Counted from the stretch's first letter, positions 1 to 7,298 are shown. The stretch is DNA of 11,951 bases from JADJOY01 sp964450125 (GCA_964450125.1 CAYVDO010000254.1:1-11951); one strand, 5' to 3'. Notes: generated by a model from the sequence alone, not told the origin. Numbers and translations: made by a program.

Positions 1-330
1 CTTCGATGCGAGATGGGTGTACCGATGCGACCGTGAGACGGTCTCCCCGAACTGCAGAGGCGATGCCGAGGCGGGGGCGCGAGCGGTCTGGGCTTTTCGG
101 AGAGTCGCGTCTCGCGGGCGGCTCGTCGTCTCGGTCTCGAGACAGCCTCCGTCGGGCTGAGTTGAGTGGGTGGTGGTGGTGGGTGCGCGGTGATTCCGCG
201 CACCGGCTGCGGGTCGTTCGGCTGAGTGGTGAGTCGCGTTTCGTTGAGTGATCGTTTTTCGTTTCTGAGTGTCCTTCCTCAGGTAGCGAGGCACGTCGCC
301 TCGACGCGAAACCCCTCCGAGGAGGACTCC
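1..330. other. Non-coding leader upstream of the left-block operon
   Basis: I see no convincing gene here. The open frame at the left edge has an arginine/serine-rich composition with no family signature. The stretch holds a perfect 10-bp palindrome at 134-143 and a G-rich run at 168-183 (GGG, GG, GG, GG, GGG separated by single T) that could form a two-layer G-quadruplex. It also holds a perfect 9-bp hairpin at 182-204, an AT-richer patch around 241-270 that may contain the operon promoter, and a 6-bp hairpin at 287-303. No confident -35/-10 pair could be picked. Confidence 0.5.
182..204. repeat. Perfect 9-bp inverted repeat (hairpin)
   Basis: Arms GGTGCGCGG (182-190) and CCGCGCACC (196-204) are exactly complementary around the 5-base loop TGATT. 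No T-tract follows, so it is not a classical terminator. It lies about 130 bases upstream of the first gene and could be an operator or leader structure. Confidence 0.6.
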
Positions 331-813
331 ATGCCGACCCCTACGCGATCCAGCCTTCGTTTCGATGCGAGCTATCCCCGCGAGTTTCTGGACGCCGGTG
401 GTCAGGTGCAGACGCGCTGGTATGCGATGGGAACGGGGTTTCTCGGAGAGGTCGGGATCTCCGTCGTGCTCCACGCGGTGCCGACGGCCACGCACGAGGG
501 GCAGACCCGGTTCAGCCTGTTTCCGGCGCGGGGCTCGGAGGAGGAAGCGGTTCTGCCGGAGGGGCTCCCGGCGCGATTCGTGGTCGCGAGCTATCGGACG
601 TACGCGGTGGAGGGCGGGGAGAGGACCGCGAAGACGATCGTGGGGGTGGCGTTCACGCGGGAGGATCACATCGCCGTGTTGCTCAACGCGGTGCCGACGG
701 CGCGGGTGGAAGGGGCGATTCGGCTCTTCCTCCGGGATGCGGCGGCCGGGGTGAATCGGGATGCCGAGGGAGAGCGCGAGGGCGATGCCGAAGCGATCGA
801 CGCGGCGGCCTGA
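331..813 (+). CDS. Hypothetical protein with tandem duplicated V-x-L-x-AVPTA-x-x-EG motif
   Basis: The product is 160 residues and its function is unknown. The ATG at 331 is chosen because a strong GGAGG (321-325) sits 5 bases upstream; an in-frame earlier ATG at 226 lacks one. The Shine-Dalgarno is itself complementary to CCTCC at 314-318, so it could be partly masked. The protein contains an internal duplication: residues about 42-64 and 113-135 share the pattern hydrophobic-V-x-L-(H/N)-AVPTA-x-x-EG-x-x-R-x-x-L-F, offset by 71 residues. The second copy, beginning IVGVAF, resembles from memory a short domain with a DALP-type core found in small proteins of mobile elements. The C-terminus after about residue 140 is acidic and probably disordered. 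It is the first gene of a probable operon with the OB-fold-like gene 34 bases downstream. The reading frame is well supported; the role is not. Confidence 0.7.
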   Translation: MPTPTRSSLRFDASYPREFLDAGGQVQTRWYAMGTGFLGEVGISVVLHAVPTATHEGQTRFSLFPARGSEEEAVLPEGLPARFVVASYRTYAVEGGERTAKTIVGVAFTREDHIAVLLNAVPTARVEGAIRLFLRDAAAGVNRDAEGEREGDAEAIDAAA

Positions 814-847
814 GGGGGTGCAGGGACGGACGAAAGGATCGGTGGCG

Positions 848-1615
848 ATGGGAAACGAGCTCATGGTGGTGGGAGTGGCGGTCACGAGCGCGGCGATTCG
901 GGCGCTGGATCGGGGGCGGGTGCATCAGGCGCGGTTCGAGGTGTCGACGGGGTCGGAGACGATTCCGTGTCAGATGACGCGGTCGGATGCACGGGCGCTG
1001 GAGAGGCTCACGCGCGCGGTCACACCCGGACGGATGGTGGTGGTGACCGGGATGCTCGACACGCGGATCGTCGACGTGGGAGGCATGCGGGTGCCGATGC
1101 TGATCCCGTTCGTCCAGCACCTGGAGGCGGGAGATGTGTTGGTGCCGGTTGGAGACGGGGTGCCGGAGGGCACGCCGCGGTTTCGGGCGCCGATCACGTT
1201 TGCGCGGTTTCAGGCCGAGGGGATGGTGACGGTCGAGCCGCGGCGGTGTCGGGTGGGACGGGCGCAGGGATGTGCGGTGACGATCCGGACGGGAGCGCAG
1301 ACGGTCACGTGGCTTCTGACAGCCCAGTCGCCAAGCGAGCTCACTCGACGGGTGGATGGGGTCGTGCCGGGGGCGCAGGTGTCGACGGTGGGGACGCTCC
1401 GGATGCGATCGGCGGGTGTCGGGCCGGCGTGGCTCGAGGCCGTGAGCTTCACGTGTCGGGTCACGCGGGGGGTCGCGGAGGCTCGCGTCGGATCCGCGGT
1501 GCGTGATGCGCGTCCGGACGGGGACGAGGTCGACGAAGGGATTGCGGGGGCGGAGCGTGCGGTGCCGCTGCCGACGGTCATCGGAGCCGGGCTCGATGGG
1601 GGAGCGCTCGCGTGA
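848..1615 (+). CDS. Putative tandem OB-fold, SSB-like protein
   Basis: The product is 255 residues. The ATG at 848 has AAAGGA (833-838) 9 bases upstream. The first half (about residues 1-93) has the order of elements seen in single-stranded-DNA-binding OB folds: an N-terminal strand MVVGVAV, a strand ending ARFEVSTG, a helix-like stretch ALERLTRAV, then TPGRMVVVTGML and a last strand before VQHLE. The second half (about 117-206) repeats this layout weakly, including VPGAQVSTVGTL. The C-terminal 40 residues are acidic then hydrophobic without the usual SSB tip. If the reading is right, it would coat ssDNA in the cytoplasm during transfer or replication of the element. Position between a small hypothetical gene and a coupled 77-residue gene, upstream of radC and ardC-dnaN, fits DNA metabolism. 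The SSB-like assignment is inferred from pattern only. Confidence 0.6.
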   Translation: MGNELMVVGVAVTSAAIRALDRGRVHQARFEVSTGSETIPCQMTRSDARALERLTRAVTPGRMVVVTGMLDTRIVDVGGMRVPMLIPFVQHLEAGDVLVPVGDGVPEGTPRFRAPITFARFQAEGMVTVEPRRCRVGRAQGCAVTIRTGAQTVTWLLTAQSPSELTRRVDGVVPGAQVSTVGTLRMRSAGVGPAWLEAVSFTCRVTRGVAEARVGSAVRDARPDGDEVDEGIAGAERAVPLPTVIGAGLDGGALA

Positions 1616-1848
1616 TGGGCGGTGCGGACGTGAGCGCGGTGGAGGTGGTGCGTGTGGAGGCGCGCGGCCTGCGAGCGGTGGGGTTTTCCGATCGGGAGGG
1701 CGGCGGCGGAGCGCTCGTGCTCTGGGCAGGGGTTGCGCTGATTCCGCGGGAGCCGGCGGGAAGCGAGCACGGGGTGACGCGTGTGTGCGCAGTCTCCGAT
1801 GCAACGGGATTTCGTCGCGTGGCGCGGGCGGTTCAACCCGCCGGCTGA
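1615..1848 (+). CDS. Small hypothetical protein, translationally coupled
   Basis: The product is 77 residues and not recognised. Its ATG (1615-1617) shares a base with the TGA stop of the preceding gene (1613-1615), giving the overlap TGATG typical of translational coupling; a GTG one codon earlier (1612) is an alternative start. No own Shine-Dalgarno is obvious. The sequence is beta-strand-like (VEVVRVEARGL, ALVLWAGVALIP) with no transmembrane segment, cysteine pair or catalytic motif. Tight coupling suggests it works with the OB-fold-like protein, possibly as a partner subunit. It is the last gene before a 424-base non-coding stretch. Confidence 0.5.
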   Translation: MGGADVSAVEVVRVEARGLRAVGFSDREGGGGALVLWAGVALIPREPAGSEHGVTRVCAVSDATGFRRVARAVQPAG

Positions 1849-1891
1849 GCGCGCTTCGTCAGGATCTGCTCGAGCGAGGTGTCGGGCGTTG

Positions 1892-1922
1892 CCTCGAGTG
1901 CACGCATCGCGTGCGTTCGAGG
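1892..1922 (+). repeat. 14-pair RNA hairpin with two G-U pairs
   Basis: Arms 1892-1905 and 1909-1922 pair fully around the loop ATC if positions 1898-1916 and 1899-1915 form G-U wobbles. G-U pairs work only in RNA of the + strand (the other strand would have A-C mismatches), so the structure favours a rightward transcript. It starts 44 bases after the stop of the 77-residue gene. No T-tract follows, so it may be an mRNA end-stabilising or Rho-associated structure rather than an intrinsic terminator. Confidence 0.5.
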
Positions 1923-2211
1923 GACCGCTGGACGTTCGGTTCTGGGGTCCGTGTGGGCACGGTGAGCTCGGGGGGCGGTGTGTGGCCGCCGTTTCGACTC
2001 CGCGTGCGGATCTTTGAAAAGCAGGTGGTTTTCGACTCGCTCGCTGTGCGACGCGCATGCGCTCGTTTCGCGACCGAGTCGGGTTTTCGATCTTGCGATG
2101 CCGACGAGCCCACGCCTTCACGTCGTGTGAGTGGGTGTGCTCCTCGAGCATCGCTCGTGGTGCCGTGGGAGGCTTTCTTCCCTTGGCCACGAACTCGCTT
2201 TTCCCCCGCCC

Positions 2212-2248
2212 CGACCGGCGGACGCAACCCTGTTGCGTCGCCCGGTCG
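2212..2248. repeat. Imperfect 17-bp inverted repeat in the radC leader
   Basis: Arms 2212-2228 and 2232-2248 pair at 15 of 17 positions around the 3-base loop CCT, with a 2-base internal mismatch at 2219-2220. The structure ends 24 bases before the radC ATG and just ahead of its ribosome-binding site (GGAG, 2261-2264). There is no T-tract. It could be an operator, a leader structure controlling translation, or part of an origin. Confidence 0.55.
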
Positions 2249-2272
2249 GAGGCGACGCGTGGAGATCCACGC

Positions 2273-3079
2273 ATGAACACGGAAGGACACCGCAGTCCGC
2301 GGAGTCGAGAGGAGTCCGCGAGTGCGCAGGTTCGGGATCGAGCTGCCGATTCCCTCGGCTCCGAGGGGGTCGACGGTTTGGCGGATGCCGGGGCAGTCCC
2401 CGCGCCATCCCGTATGCGTTGGCCGCTGGCCGATCAGCCGCGGTCTCGGCTTTGGGCTCACGGGCCGGCGGCGCTCAGCGATGCCGAGCTCGTGGCGCTC
2501 GTCGTTTCGCGCGGTGCGGGGGACGATCTCGGTCTCGAGGTCGCCCATCGACTGATCGCGCGCTTCGGTGATCTTCGGGAGCTGGCACGCGCCAGCGTCA
2601 GGGAGATCGCTCGAATACCCGGGGTGAGTGCTGCGGGAGCGACCCGGGTGGCTGCCGCGCTCGAGACCGCACGGCGGCTCGGGCGTGGAGGGTTGTCACG
2701 GAAGGCCCGGTTTCGCTCCGGCCACGAGGTGTATCTCGCGTTTCGGGAGCGGCTCACGTTCGAGAAGCGTGAGACGTTCCTGGCACTCGCACTCGACGGC
2801 AAGGGCCGTCCGTTTCGCGAGTACGTGGTCAGCATCGGCAGTCTCACGGCATCGCTGGTTCATCCCCGCGAGGTCTTCGAGCCCCTCATCCGCGACAGCG
2901 CGGCAGGGGTGATCTTGATTCACAACCACCCGAGCGGGGACCCCACTCCCAGCCCGGAGGATCTCGAGATCACGCGGCGGCTCCGACAGGTGGGAGAGCT
3001 CGTCGGGATTCGCGTCGTCGATCACGTGGTGGTCGCCGACGAGGGTTACGCGAGCTTGGCCGAGCTCGGCTGGCCCTAG
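2273..3079 (+). CDS. radC: RadC family protein (JAB/MPN metalloprotein)
   Basis: The product is 268 residues. The ATG at 2273 is preceded by GGAGAT (2261-2266); an internal ATG at 2414 would give the classical RadC length (221 residues) but has no ribosome-binding site, so the first 47 low-complexity residues are an apparent extension. Domains: an N-terminal UPF0758-type helical region (RSRLWAHGPAALSDAELVAL), a helix-hairpin-helix around residues 112-130 (IPGVSAAGATR), and a C-terminal JAB domain with an intact JAMM zinc motif: E200 (in HPREVF), H217-x-H219-P-S-G, and D230. RadC proteins were once linked to DNA repair, but their biochemical activity is unsettled; many copies travel on mobile elements. 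It lies between the structured spacer and the ardC-dnaN fusion on the same strand. Family assignment is very secure. Confidence 0.93.
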   Translation: MNTEGHRSPRSREESASAQVRDRAADSLGSEGVDGLADAGAVPAPSRMRWPLADQPRSRLWAHGPAALSDAELVALVVSRGAGDDLGLEVAHRLIARFGDLRELARASVREIARIPGVSAAGATRVAAALETARRLGRGGLSRKARFRSGHEVYLAFRERLTFEKRETFLALALDGKGRPFREYVVSIGSLTASLVHPREVFEPLIRDSAAGVILIHNHPSGDPTPSPEDLEITRRLRQVGELVGIRVVDHVVVADEGYASLAELGWP

Positions 3080-3310
3080 TTGGGCGCGGCTGCGGCGGCT
3101 TCGGCGGCTTCGCCGCCTCCGATATGGCGCTTTCCCTTCTGCGGGAAGGGACGGGCGCTGGAACGGGTTCGGGATCGCAATGGACGAGAGCGAACCTCGC
3201 AGAACGATGGGTAGCGGAAGCAGTTACTCGGAATCCCCGAAGGGGACGCGGCCTGGACCGCGGTCGATTCATTCGACCGCGCGTCCGGGCGCGCGGTCTT
3301 TGGAGGGGCG
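3080..3310. other. Hairpin-rich spacer between radC and the ardC-dnaN fusion
   Basis: There is no gene in these 231 bases. Inverted repeats occur at 3103-3117 (GGCGGC/GCCGCC, loop TTC), 3132-3147 (TTCCC/GGGAA), 3234-3246 (TCCCC/GGGGA, loop GAA) and 3259-3281 (perfect 9 bp). None has a T-tract. The spacer probably holds the end of the radC transcript and the promoter or leader of the fusion gene; no clear promoter was picked. Confidence 0.5.
3259..3281. repeat. Perfect 9-bp inverted repeat upstream of the fusion gene
   Basis: CGCGGTCGA (3259-3267) and TCGACCGCG (3273-3281) are exact reverse complements around the loop TTCAT. The repeat ends 29 bases before the ATG at 3311. Further GACCGCG/CGCGGTC copies lie beside it (3276-3298), allowing alternative pairings. 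It is a candidate operator or translational control element. Confidence 0.55.
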
Positions 3311-5561
3311 ATGCGCCCAGAAACGAAGCAGACGGTGTACGCGATCGTGACGGAGCAGATCGTGAAGGCGTTGGAACGGGGAGTCGTGCCGTGGCGGAAG
3401 CCATGGGTGACGGGATTTCAGCAGCCCGTCAACATCAGCGGGCGTCGGTATCGGGGCGTCAACCGGATCTTGCTCGGCTTGGCCGAGCACACGTGTCCAG
3501 TGTGGCTCACGTGGAATCAGATTCAGGAACGAAATGGGCGGGTGCGGCCGGGGGAGCATTCCCGGCTGGTCGTTTACTGGCTCGAGCGGACGCGCAGGTC
3601 GTCCGGCGGGTCGGATGAGGAAGGGCAAAACGGCAACGAGGATGGAGAGCGCATGCAGCGGTCCGAGGGACTCGTGCCGCGGTACTACCGGGTGTTCAAT
3701 CTCGAACAAACGACGGGCATCGAGTTGCCCGAGAAGCTCGTTCCGCCGCGGGTGGAGGTCACGCGATCGGCGGCAGAGATCATGACGCTGGCGGACGGGA
3801 TCGTGCGAACGATGTCGAAGCCGCCCGCGATCGGGATGGGCGGGGACCGGGCGTACTACCGGCCCGCGACCGATCACATTCAGATGCCGCCACGGGAGGC
3901 GTTCACCGAGGCCGCAGGGTATGCGACCACCCTCTTTCACGAGGCGGTGCATGCGACCGGGCACACGTCCCGGCTGGCGCGGGCGTTGCCCGAGCGGCTC
4001 GCGCCGTTCGGGAGCGAGGACTATTCGCGGGAGGAGCTCATCGCCGAGATCGGGGCGTGTTTCGTGTTGCAGCGCACCGGGATCGGGGGCGACCTCCCGA
4101 ACTCTGCGGCTTATATCCGCGGGTGGCTGAGCGCCCTGGGTGGGAATCCGACGTGGTTGATCGGTGGCGCGACCCAGGCGCAGCGAGCGTGTGACTACAT
4201 CCTCGGGGAGGAGGTGCGATCGGGTGCCATCCCCGGCGAGGCCGAGGCGACGGTGCCAGCAATCGCTGCGGTAGAAACGGAGCCGACACCCTCCACCGAA
4301 GTGCGGGCGATGTCCCCGAAGCGACGGGCGGCCGCGGCGGCGTGTGCTGCATCCGCCGCAGTGGTGCCAGCGAGCGCTCCGGCGAACCCGGAGGGGGCGA
4401 CGGTAACGACGCCCGATCCGTTGCCGGGTACCGGACCACTTCGTGTCCGGGTGGCGACGGGAGATTTTCTGAGTGCGCTCGTCCGGGTGCGGAAGGCGAT
4501 TCGGCAGCCCAGTCCGACGCCGATCTTGAGCCATGTGCTGTGCGTGGCAGAGGCGGATCGGGTCTTGCTGGCGGGGACGGATCTCGATTGGGTCCGTCAG
4601 GAATGGATGGCGGCTCGCGTTGGGCGGCGGGGTACCGTTGCCCTACCCTTGGCGCCGTTGCAAGCACTGGTCAACAAGCTCCGATCCGTACCGGCGCTCG
4701 ACCTCGAAGAAGTCGAGCCGGGACGGGTGATGCTGCAGGCCGGTGCGACGCGTTTCACGCTGCCGGCCGGATCGGCAGAGGAGTATCCGACGCTCTTGGA
4801 GGTGTCGGAGAAGGCCCAGGTGGGCACCGTTCCGGCCAAGGAGTTCGGGCGGGCGTTGCGGCGTGTGCGTCACGCCATCTCGAGCGACGAGACGCGCGCT
4901 CACCTGTGCGGGGTGCATCTGCATGCCAAAGGGGANNNNNNNNNNGGATCGCTTCCGCTGTGTCGCCACCGATGGTCATCGACTGGCGTTGGATACGATC
5001 GATCGCGCTGGATTCCCGACGCTACCGAAGGACGGGATCCTCATTCCGGGGCCGGTGGTCCCGCACCTGATTGCCCTACTCAACCGCACGACGACGATCG
5101 AAATCCGCGTGGATGCCGATCGGGTCGGCTTCCGCAGTGACGAGGGCTCCCTGGTGACGCGCACGGGGGAGGGAGTGTTTCCCGACTACGAGCGCATCAT
5201 CCCGCGGTCGCCCGCTCGGAGCGCACGGATCGCGGTCGCGGAGCTCCGGGGAGCGATCGAGCGGGTGAGGATCGTGGCTCCAAAGCGAAATCCGGCCGTG
5301 CACCTCGGGCTCAGCGCCGGGGAGCTGCTCGTGCGAACGAGCGATGTTGAGCAAGGGGAAGCGTCCGAGCGCCTCGCGATGGACTACGACGGTCCCGAGC
5401 TCACCGTCGGATTCGATGCTCGGTACCTCCTCGACGTGTTGGAGATTGCTGCAGACGCGAAGGCGGTCGACGTAGCCGTGCGCGATGCAGCGTCGCAGGC
5501 AACCTTCCGGATCGTTGGCGATTCGGACTTTCTGGCGATCGTGATGCCGATGCGGATCTGA
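3311..5561 (+). CDS. ArdC-type antirestriction/zincin protein fused to a DnaN beta sliding clamp
   Basis: One gene is interrupted by a 10-N assembly gap (4936-4945). The ATG at 3311 follows GGAGG (3302-3306). Residues 1 to about 125 match the ArdC N-terminal ssDNA-binding domain (VVPWRKPW, INISG-like loop, GRRYRGVN). Residues about 130-300 are a zincin-like metallopeptidase domain with H210-E-A-V-H214 and a likely third ligand E246 (in AEIG). A Pro/Ala-rich linker (about 310-375) leads, in the same frame, to a full beta clamp from about residue 377: ATDGHRLAL in domain 2 and a C-terminal VMPMRI, as in DnaN. After the gap the frame shifts, but a 3-base contig overlap would restore it and give a 745-residue protein with a 369-residue clamp (E. 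coli: 366). ArdC proteins protect incoming plasmid DNA from restriction; DnaN tethers polymerases. The fusion suggests action at the element's replication fork. An ATG in the linker (4310) could also yield a free clamp. An intrinsic terminator follows 88 bases after the stop. Confidence 0.92.
4936..4945. other. Assembly gap (10 N) inside the clamp domain
   Basis: Ten Ns stand for unknown sequence, probably a scaffolding placeholder. The left side ends ...AAAGGGGA and the right begins GGATCGC..., sharing GGA. Merging on that 3-base overlap gives AAA GGG GAT CGC TTC (K-G-D-R-F), restores the reading frame, and matches the residue spacing between domain-2 strands in E. coli DnaN. The frameshift in the given sequence is therefore very likely artificial. 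Confidence 0.95.
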
Positions 5562-5649
5562 GCGCGGAACGCACGGCTTCCGGCGCCGTGAATCCACCTG
5601 CTTTTCCGTCGTACCCGTCGGTGGCTTCTGAGTCCTGCCGACGGATCGC

Positions 5650-5691
5650 GAGCCCGGCACGCGTCAGCGTGTCCGGGCTCGTTCCTTTTTT
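5650..5691 (+). terminator. Intrinsic (Rho-independent) terminator of the ardC-dnaN gene
   Basis: A GC-rich stem GAGCCCGG-CACGC (5650-5662) pairs with GCGTG-T-CCGGGCTC (5667-5680), one base bulged, around a 4-base loop, followed by GTTCCTTTTTT (5681-5691). It lies 88 bases downstream of the clamp stop and before the convergent recombinase gene, ending the rightward transcript. Confidence 0.85.
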
Positions 5692-5756
5692 CGGCGAGAA
5701 CGCACCGTGGGAGCGATTCGCGGCCGCGACGCCTCCGCGGCGAACACCCCAAGCGC

Positions 5757-7298
5757 TCACATACCTACGCGGCCTTCGATGGCCGAGCCACGCGCACCGC
5801 ATGCTCCTGAGGTCAACGCAAGGGTGAAGTTGCGTTGCCCTTCCGCCACGTGTTCATGGAGAGGGGGGAGGTAACAGAGGTCGATTGAGATGTCGGCGGA
5901 GCCGACGGTGATTCGTTGGGTGATGGATTCGATAAGGGTTCGTTTTTGTTGAGGTTCGAGAGCTAGCCAGTGGGAATAGAGATCCCTGGCTTCTTCGAGG
6001 ACCACGTCTGAGGATCGGAGATTGATCCTGAGGAAGTCGATCTCTGCCTGGAGCCGAGGCATCTCTGCTTCGATCTCATCGAGCCGGGCCGTGAGCGGCC
6101 GGAACTGCCGCCCGAAGGTCTTCTGATCGATGTCGTCATCGACGTAGGCGCTGTACACCTTGTCCTTCTGGGCCGTGACTTTCTTCTGTTCGGAAATCAG
6201 ACTGGCCAGGACCGCCTCCTTCTCTTTGATCGTCTCGTCGGCCTTCTCCAGGTAGCCGGCGATCTCGGTCGGAGAGGAGAAGAAGCCAGTGAGCTGACTT
6301 CGGAAGACCTCTTCGAGGTCGCCCACGGGGATCTTGTTCCGGCACTTGACGCAGATGTACTTCGGAGAGTTCGAGGGCACGTTCATCTTGGCCCCGCACT
6401 GGCAGAAGGCGTACCCGGTGAACAGATGGACGACCTTCTTGGTCTGGCGCTTGCCCGCCTTCTCCTGCTCGACCCGGATCGCCTGGCACCGGTCCCAGAG
6501 ATCCGCCGAGACGATGGCAGGAACCTCCCGGAGGACCCACTCGTCCTCGGGCTTCCTCACCCACTTCTTGCCCGAGCCCAGGCTCTTCGTGTGGTTGGCT
6601 CGATACACACCTTTGGCCGTGGGGTCGTCGAGGAGTCGGTCGATGGTGGTGTCCGAGAACGGACTCCCGTTCCGGGTGCGAAACCCGCGCTCGTTCAAGA
6701 TTCGAGCGACCGTCTTCTTCCTCCGGTGCTCCAGGAACAGCGCGTAGATGAGCGCCCGGATGGGCGCTTCCTTCTCGTCCGGCACCAGCTTCCCGTCCAC
6801 CCACTGGTACCCGAACGAGGCCGCACCACCGAGCGGCTTTCCGAGCTTCGCGCGGATGGGGACCGAGGCTGCGACACGGCTTGAGATCTCCTCCCGTTCC
6901 CACTGCGCCATCGCGGCGATGATCGTGTAGAAGAGCCGACCTGCAGGTGTTGAGGTGTCGATCGCCTCCTGCAGCGAGATGAGGTGCGCGCCGTGAGCTT
7001 CGAAGCGGTCGGCGAACTCAAGAAGCTCCCGGGTGTTCCGGGCAAGCCTGGCGAGCTTCGAGAAGATGAGCCCCGAGATACGACCAGCCGCAACGTCCGC
7101 CAACATCCGCTTGGCGTCTGGGTGGTCGATGATTGCCTTCCCGGAGACACCGTCGAGTCGGTAGACCTCGCGGACGTTCCAGCCCTTGGACTCGGCGTAG
7201 AAGCGACCGCGCTTCTCGTGGTGCTCAGGGGATTCGCCCTGGGCCTGGTCTTCGGTCGATACCCTGATCCAGATGCCGACAGACTTGTTGTCGCGCAT
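5757..7298 (-). CDS. Large serine recombinase (site-specific integrase)
   Basis: The product is 513 residues. The ATG (7298-7296) has GGGGAGG just upstream on the minus strand; an earlier in-frame ATG at 7388 lacks one. Domains: a resolvase/invertase catalytic domain (1 to about 150) with nucleophile S14 in IRVSTEDQ, and the conserved Arg-rich helix FSKLARLARNTREL (79-92); the recombinase DNA-binding domain (about 155-285, GYQWVDGKLVPDE onward); a zinc-ribbon with C299-x-C301 and C316-x2-C319; and a coiled-coil region (about 346-435) of the kind that controls direction in large serine integrases. The length is within the family range (about 450-700). It would recombine attP/attB-type sites by a phosphoserine double-strand-break mechanism in the cytoplasm, and is a likely cause of the mosaic layout here. 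It converges on the clamp gene and diverges from the lipoprotein gene. No recombination directionality factor was recognised. Confidence 0.95.
   Translation of the reverse strand: MRDNKSVGIWIRVSTEDQAQGESPEHHEKRGRFYAESKGWNVREVYRLDGVSGKAIIDHPDAKRMLADVAAGRISGLIFSKLARLARNTRELLEFADRFEAHGAHLISLQEAIDTSTPAGRLFYTIIAAMAQWEREEISSRVAASVPIRAKLGKPLGGAASFGYQWVDGKLVPDEKEAPIRALIYALFLEHRRKKTVARILNERGFRTRNGSPFSDTTIDRLLDDPTAKGVYRANHTKSLGSGKKWVRKPEDEWVLREVPAIVSADLWDRCQAIRVEQEKAGKRQTKKVVHLFTGYAFCQCGAKMNVPSNSPKYICVKCRNKIPVGDLEEVFRSQLTGFFSSPTEIAGYLEKADETIKEKEAVLASLISEQKKVTAQKDKVYSAYVDDDIDQKTFGRQFRPLTARLDEIEAEMPRLQAEIDFLRINLRSSDVVLEEARDLYSHWLALEPQQKRTLIESITQRITVGSADISIDLCYLPPLHEHVAEGQRNFTLALTSGACGARGSAIEGRVGM

Larger units (their letters stand above)
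1849..2272 (+). other. Structured non-coding stretch upstream of radC
   Basis: No gene is supported in these 424 bases. Open frames exist on both strands, but they are rich in Arg/Ser/Pro, lack a good start site, and third-position GC in the one I counted (1841-2017, +) is clearly lower than in the neighbouring genes. Instead the region is packed with inverted repeats: 1892-1922 (14 pairs, two of them G-U), 2034-2044 with 2070-2080 (10 of 11 pairs around a GCGCATGCGC palindrome), and 2212-2248 (15 of 17 pairs). A TTGAAA with a short AT-rich patch lies near 2014-2033 and may be part of a promoter. Possible roles are a structured leader of radC, a small RNA, or an origin-type region (oriV/oriT). 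Confidence 0.45.

Noticed and set aside
168..183. G-rich run as a regulatory G-quadruplex
   Set aside because: Only two-layer tracts separated by single T are present; such runs arise readily in GC-rich DNA and nothing links it to a gene start.
1799..2017. Possible 73-residue gene starting MQRDFVAWRGRF
   Set aside because: Third-position GC is clearly lower than in the real genes here and no Shine-Dalgarno precedes it.
2057..2272. N-terminal extension of RadC to an ATG at 2057
   Set aside because: It would run through the 2212-2248 hairpin, adds arginine-rich low-complexity sequence and has no ribosome-binding site; the ATG at 2273 has one.
1503..2276. 257-codon + strand frame bridging the non-coding stretch to radC
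   Set aside because: It overlaps two better genes out of frame, lacks a ribosome-binding site, and its sequence is low-complexity without conserved features.
683..2280. Long minus-strand frames (683-1804 and 1210-2280) across the first genes
   Set aside because: Composition is dominated by Arg, Pro, His and Ser, with no motif and no good start; they mirror the third-position GC bias of the + strand genes.
3269..4534. 421-codon open frame on the minus strand opposite the ardC part
   Set aside because: It is antisense to a clearly conserved gene, rich in Arg/His/Pro, and has no family signature; long antisense frames are expected in GC-rich coding DNA.
4936..5561. A genuine frameshift making the clamp a pseudogene
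   Set aside because: The shift coincides exactly with the N gap and a 3-base overlap repairs it; both halves show strong clamp conservation to the last residue.
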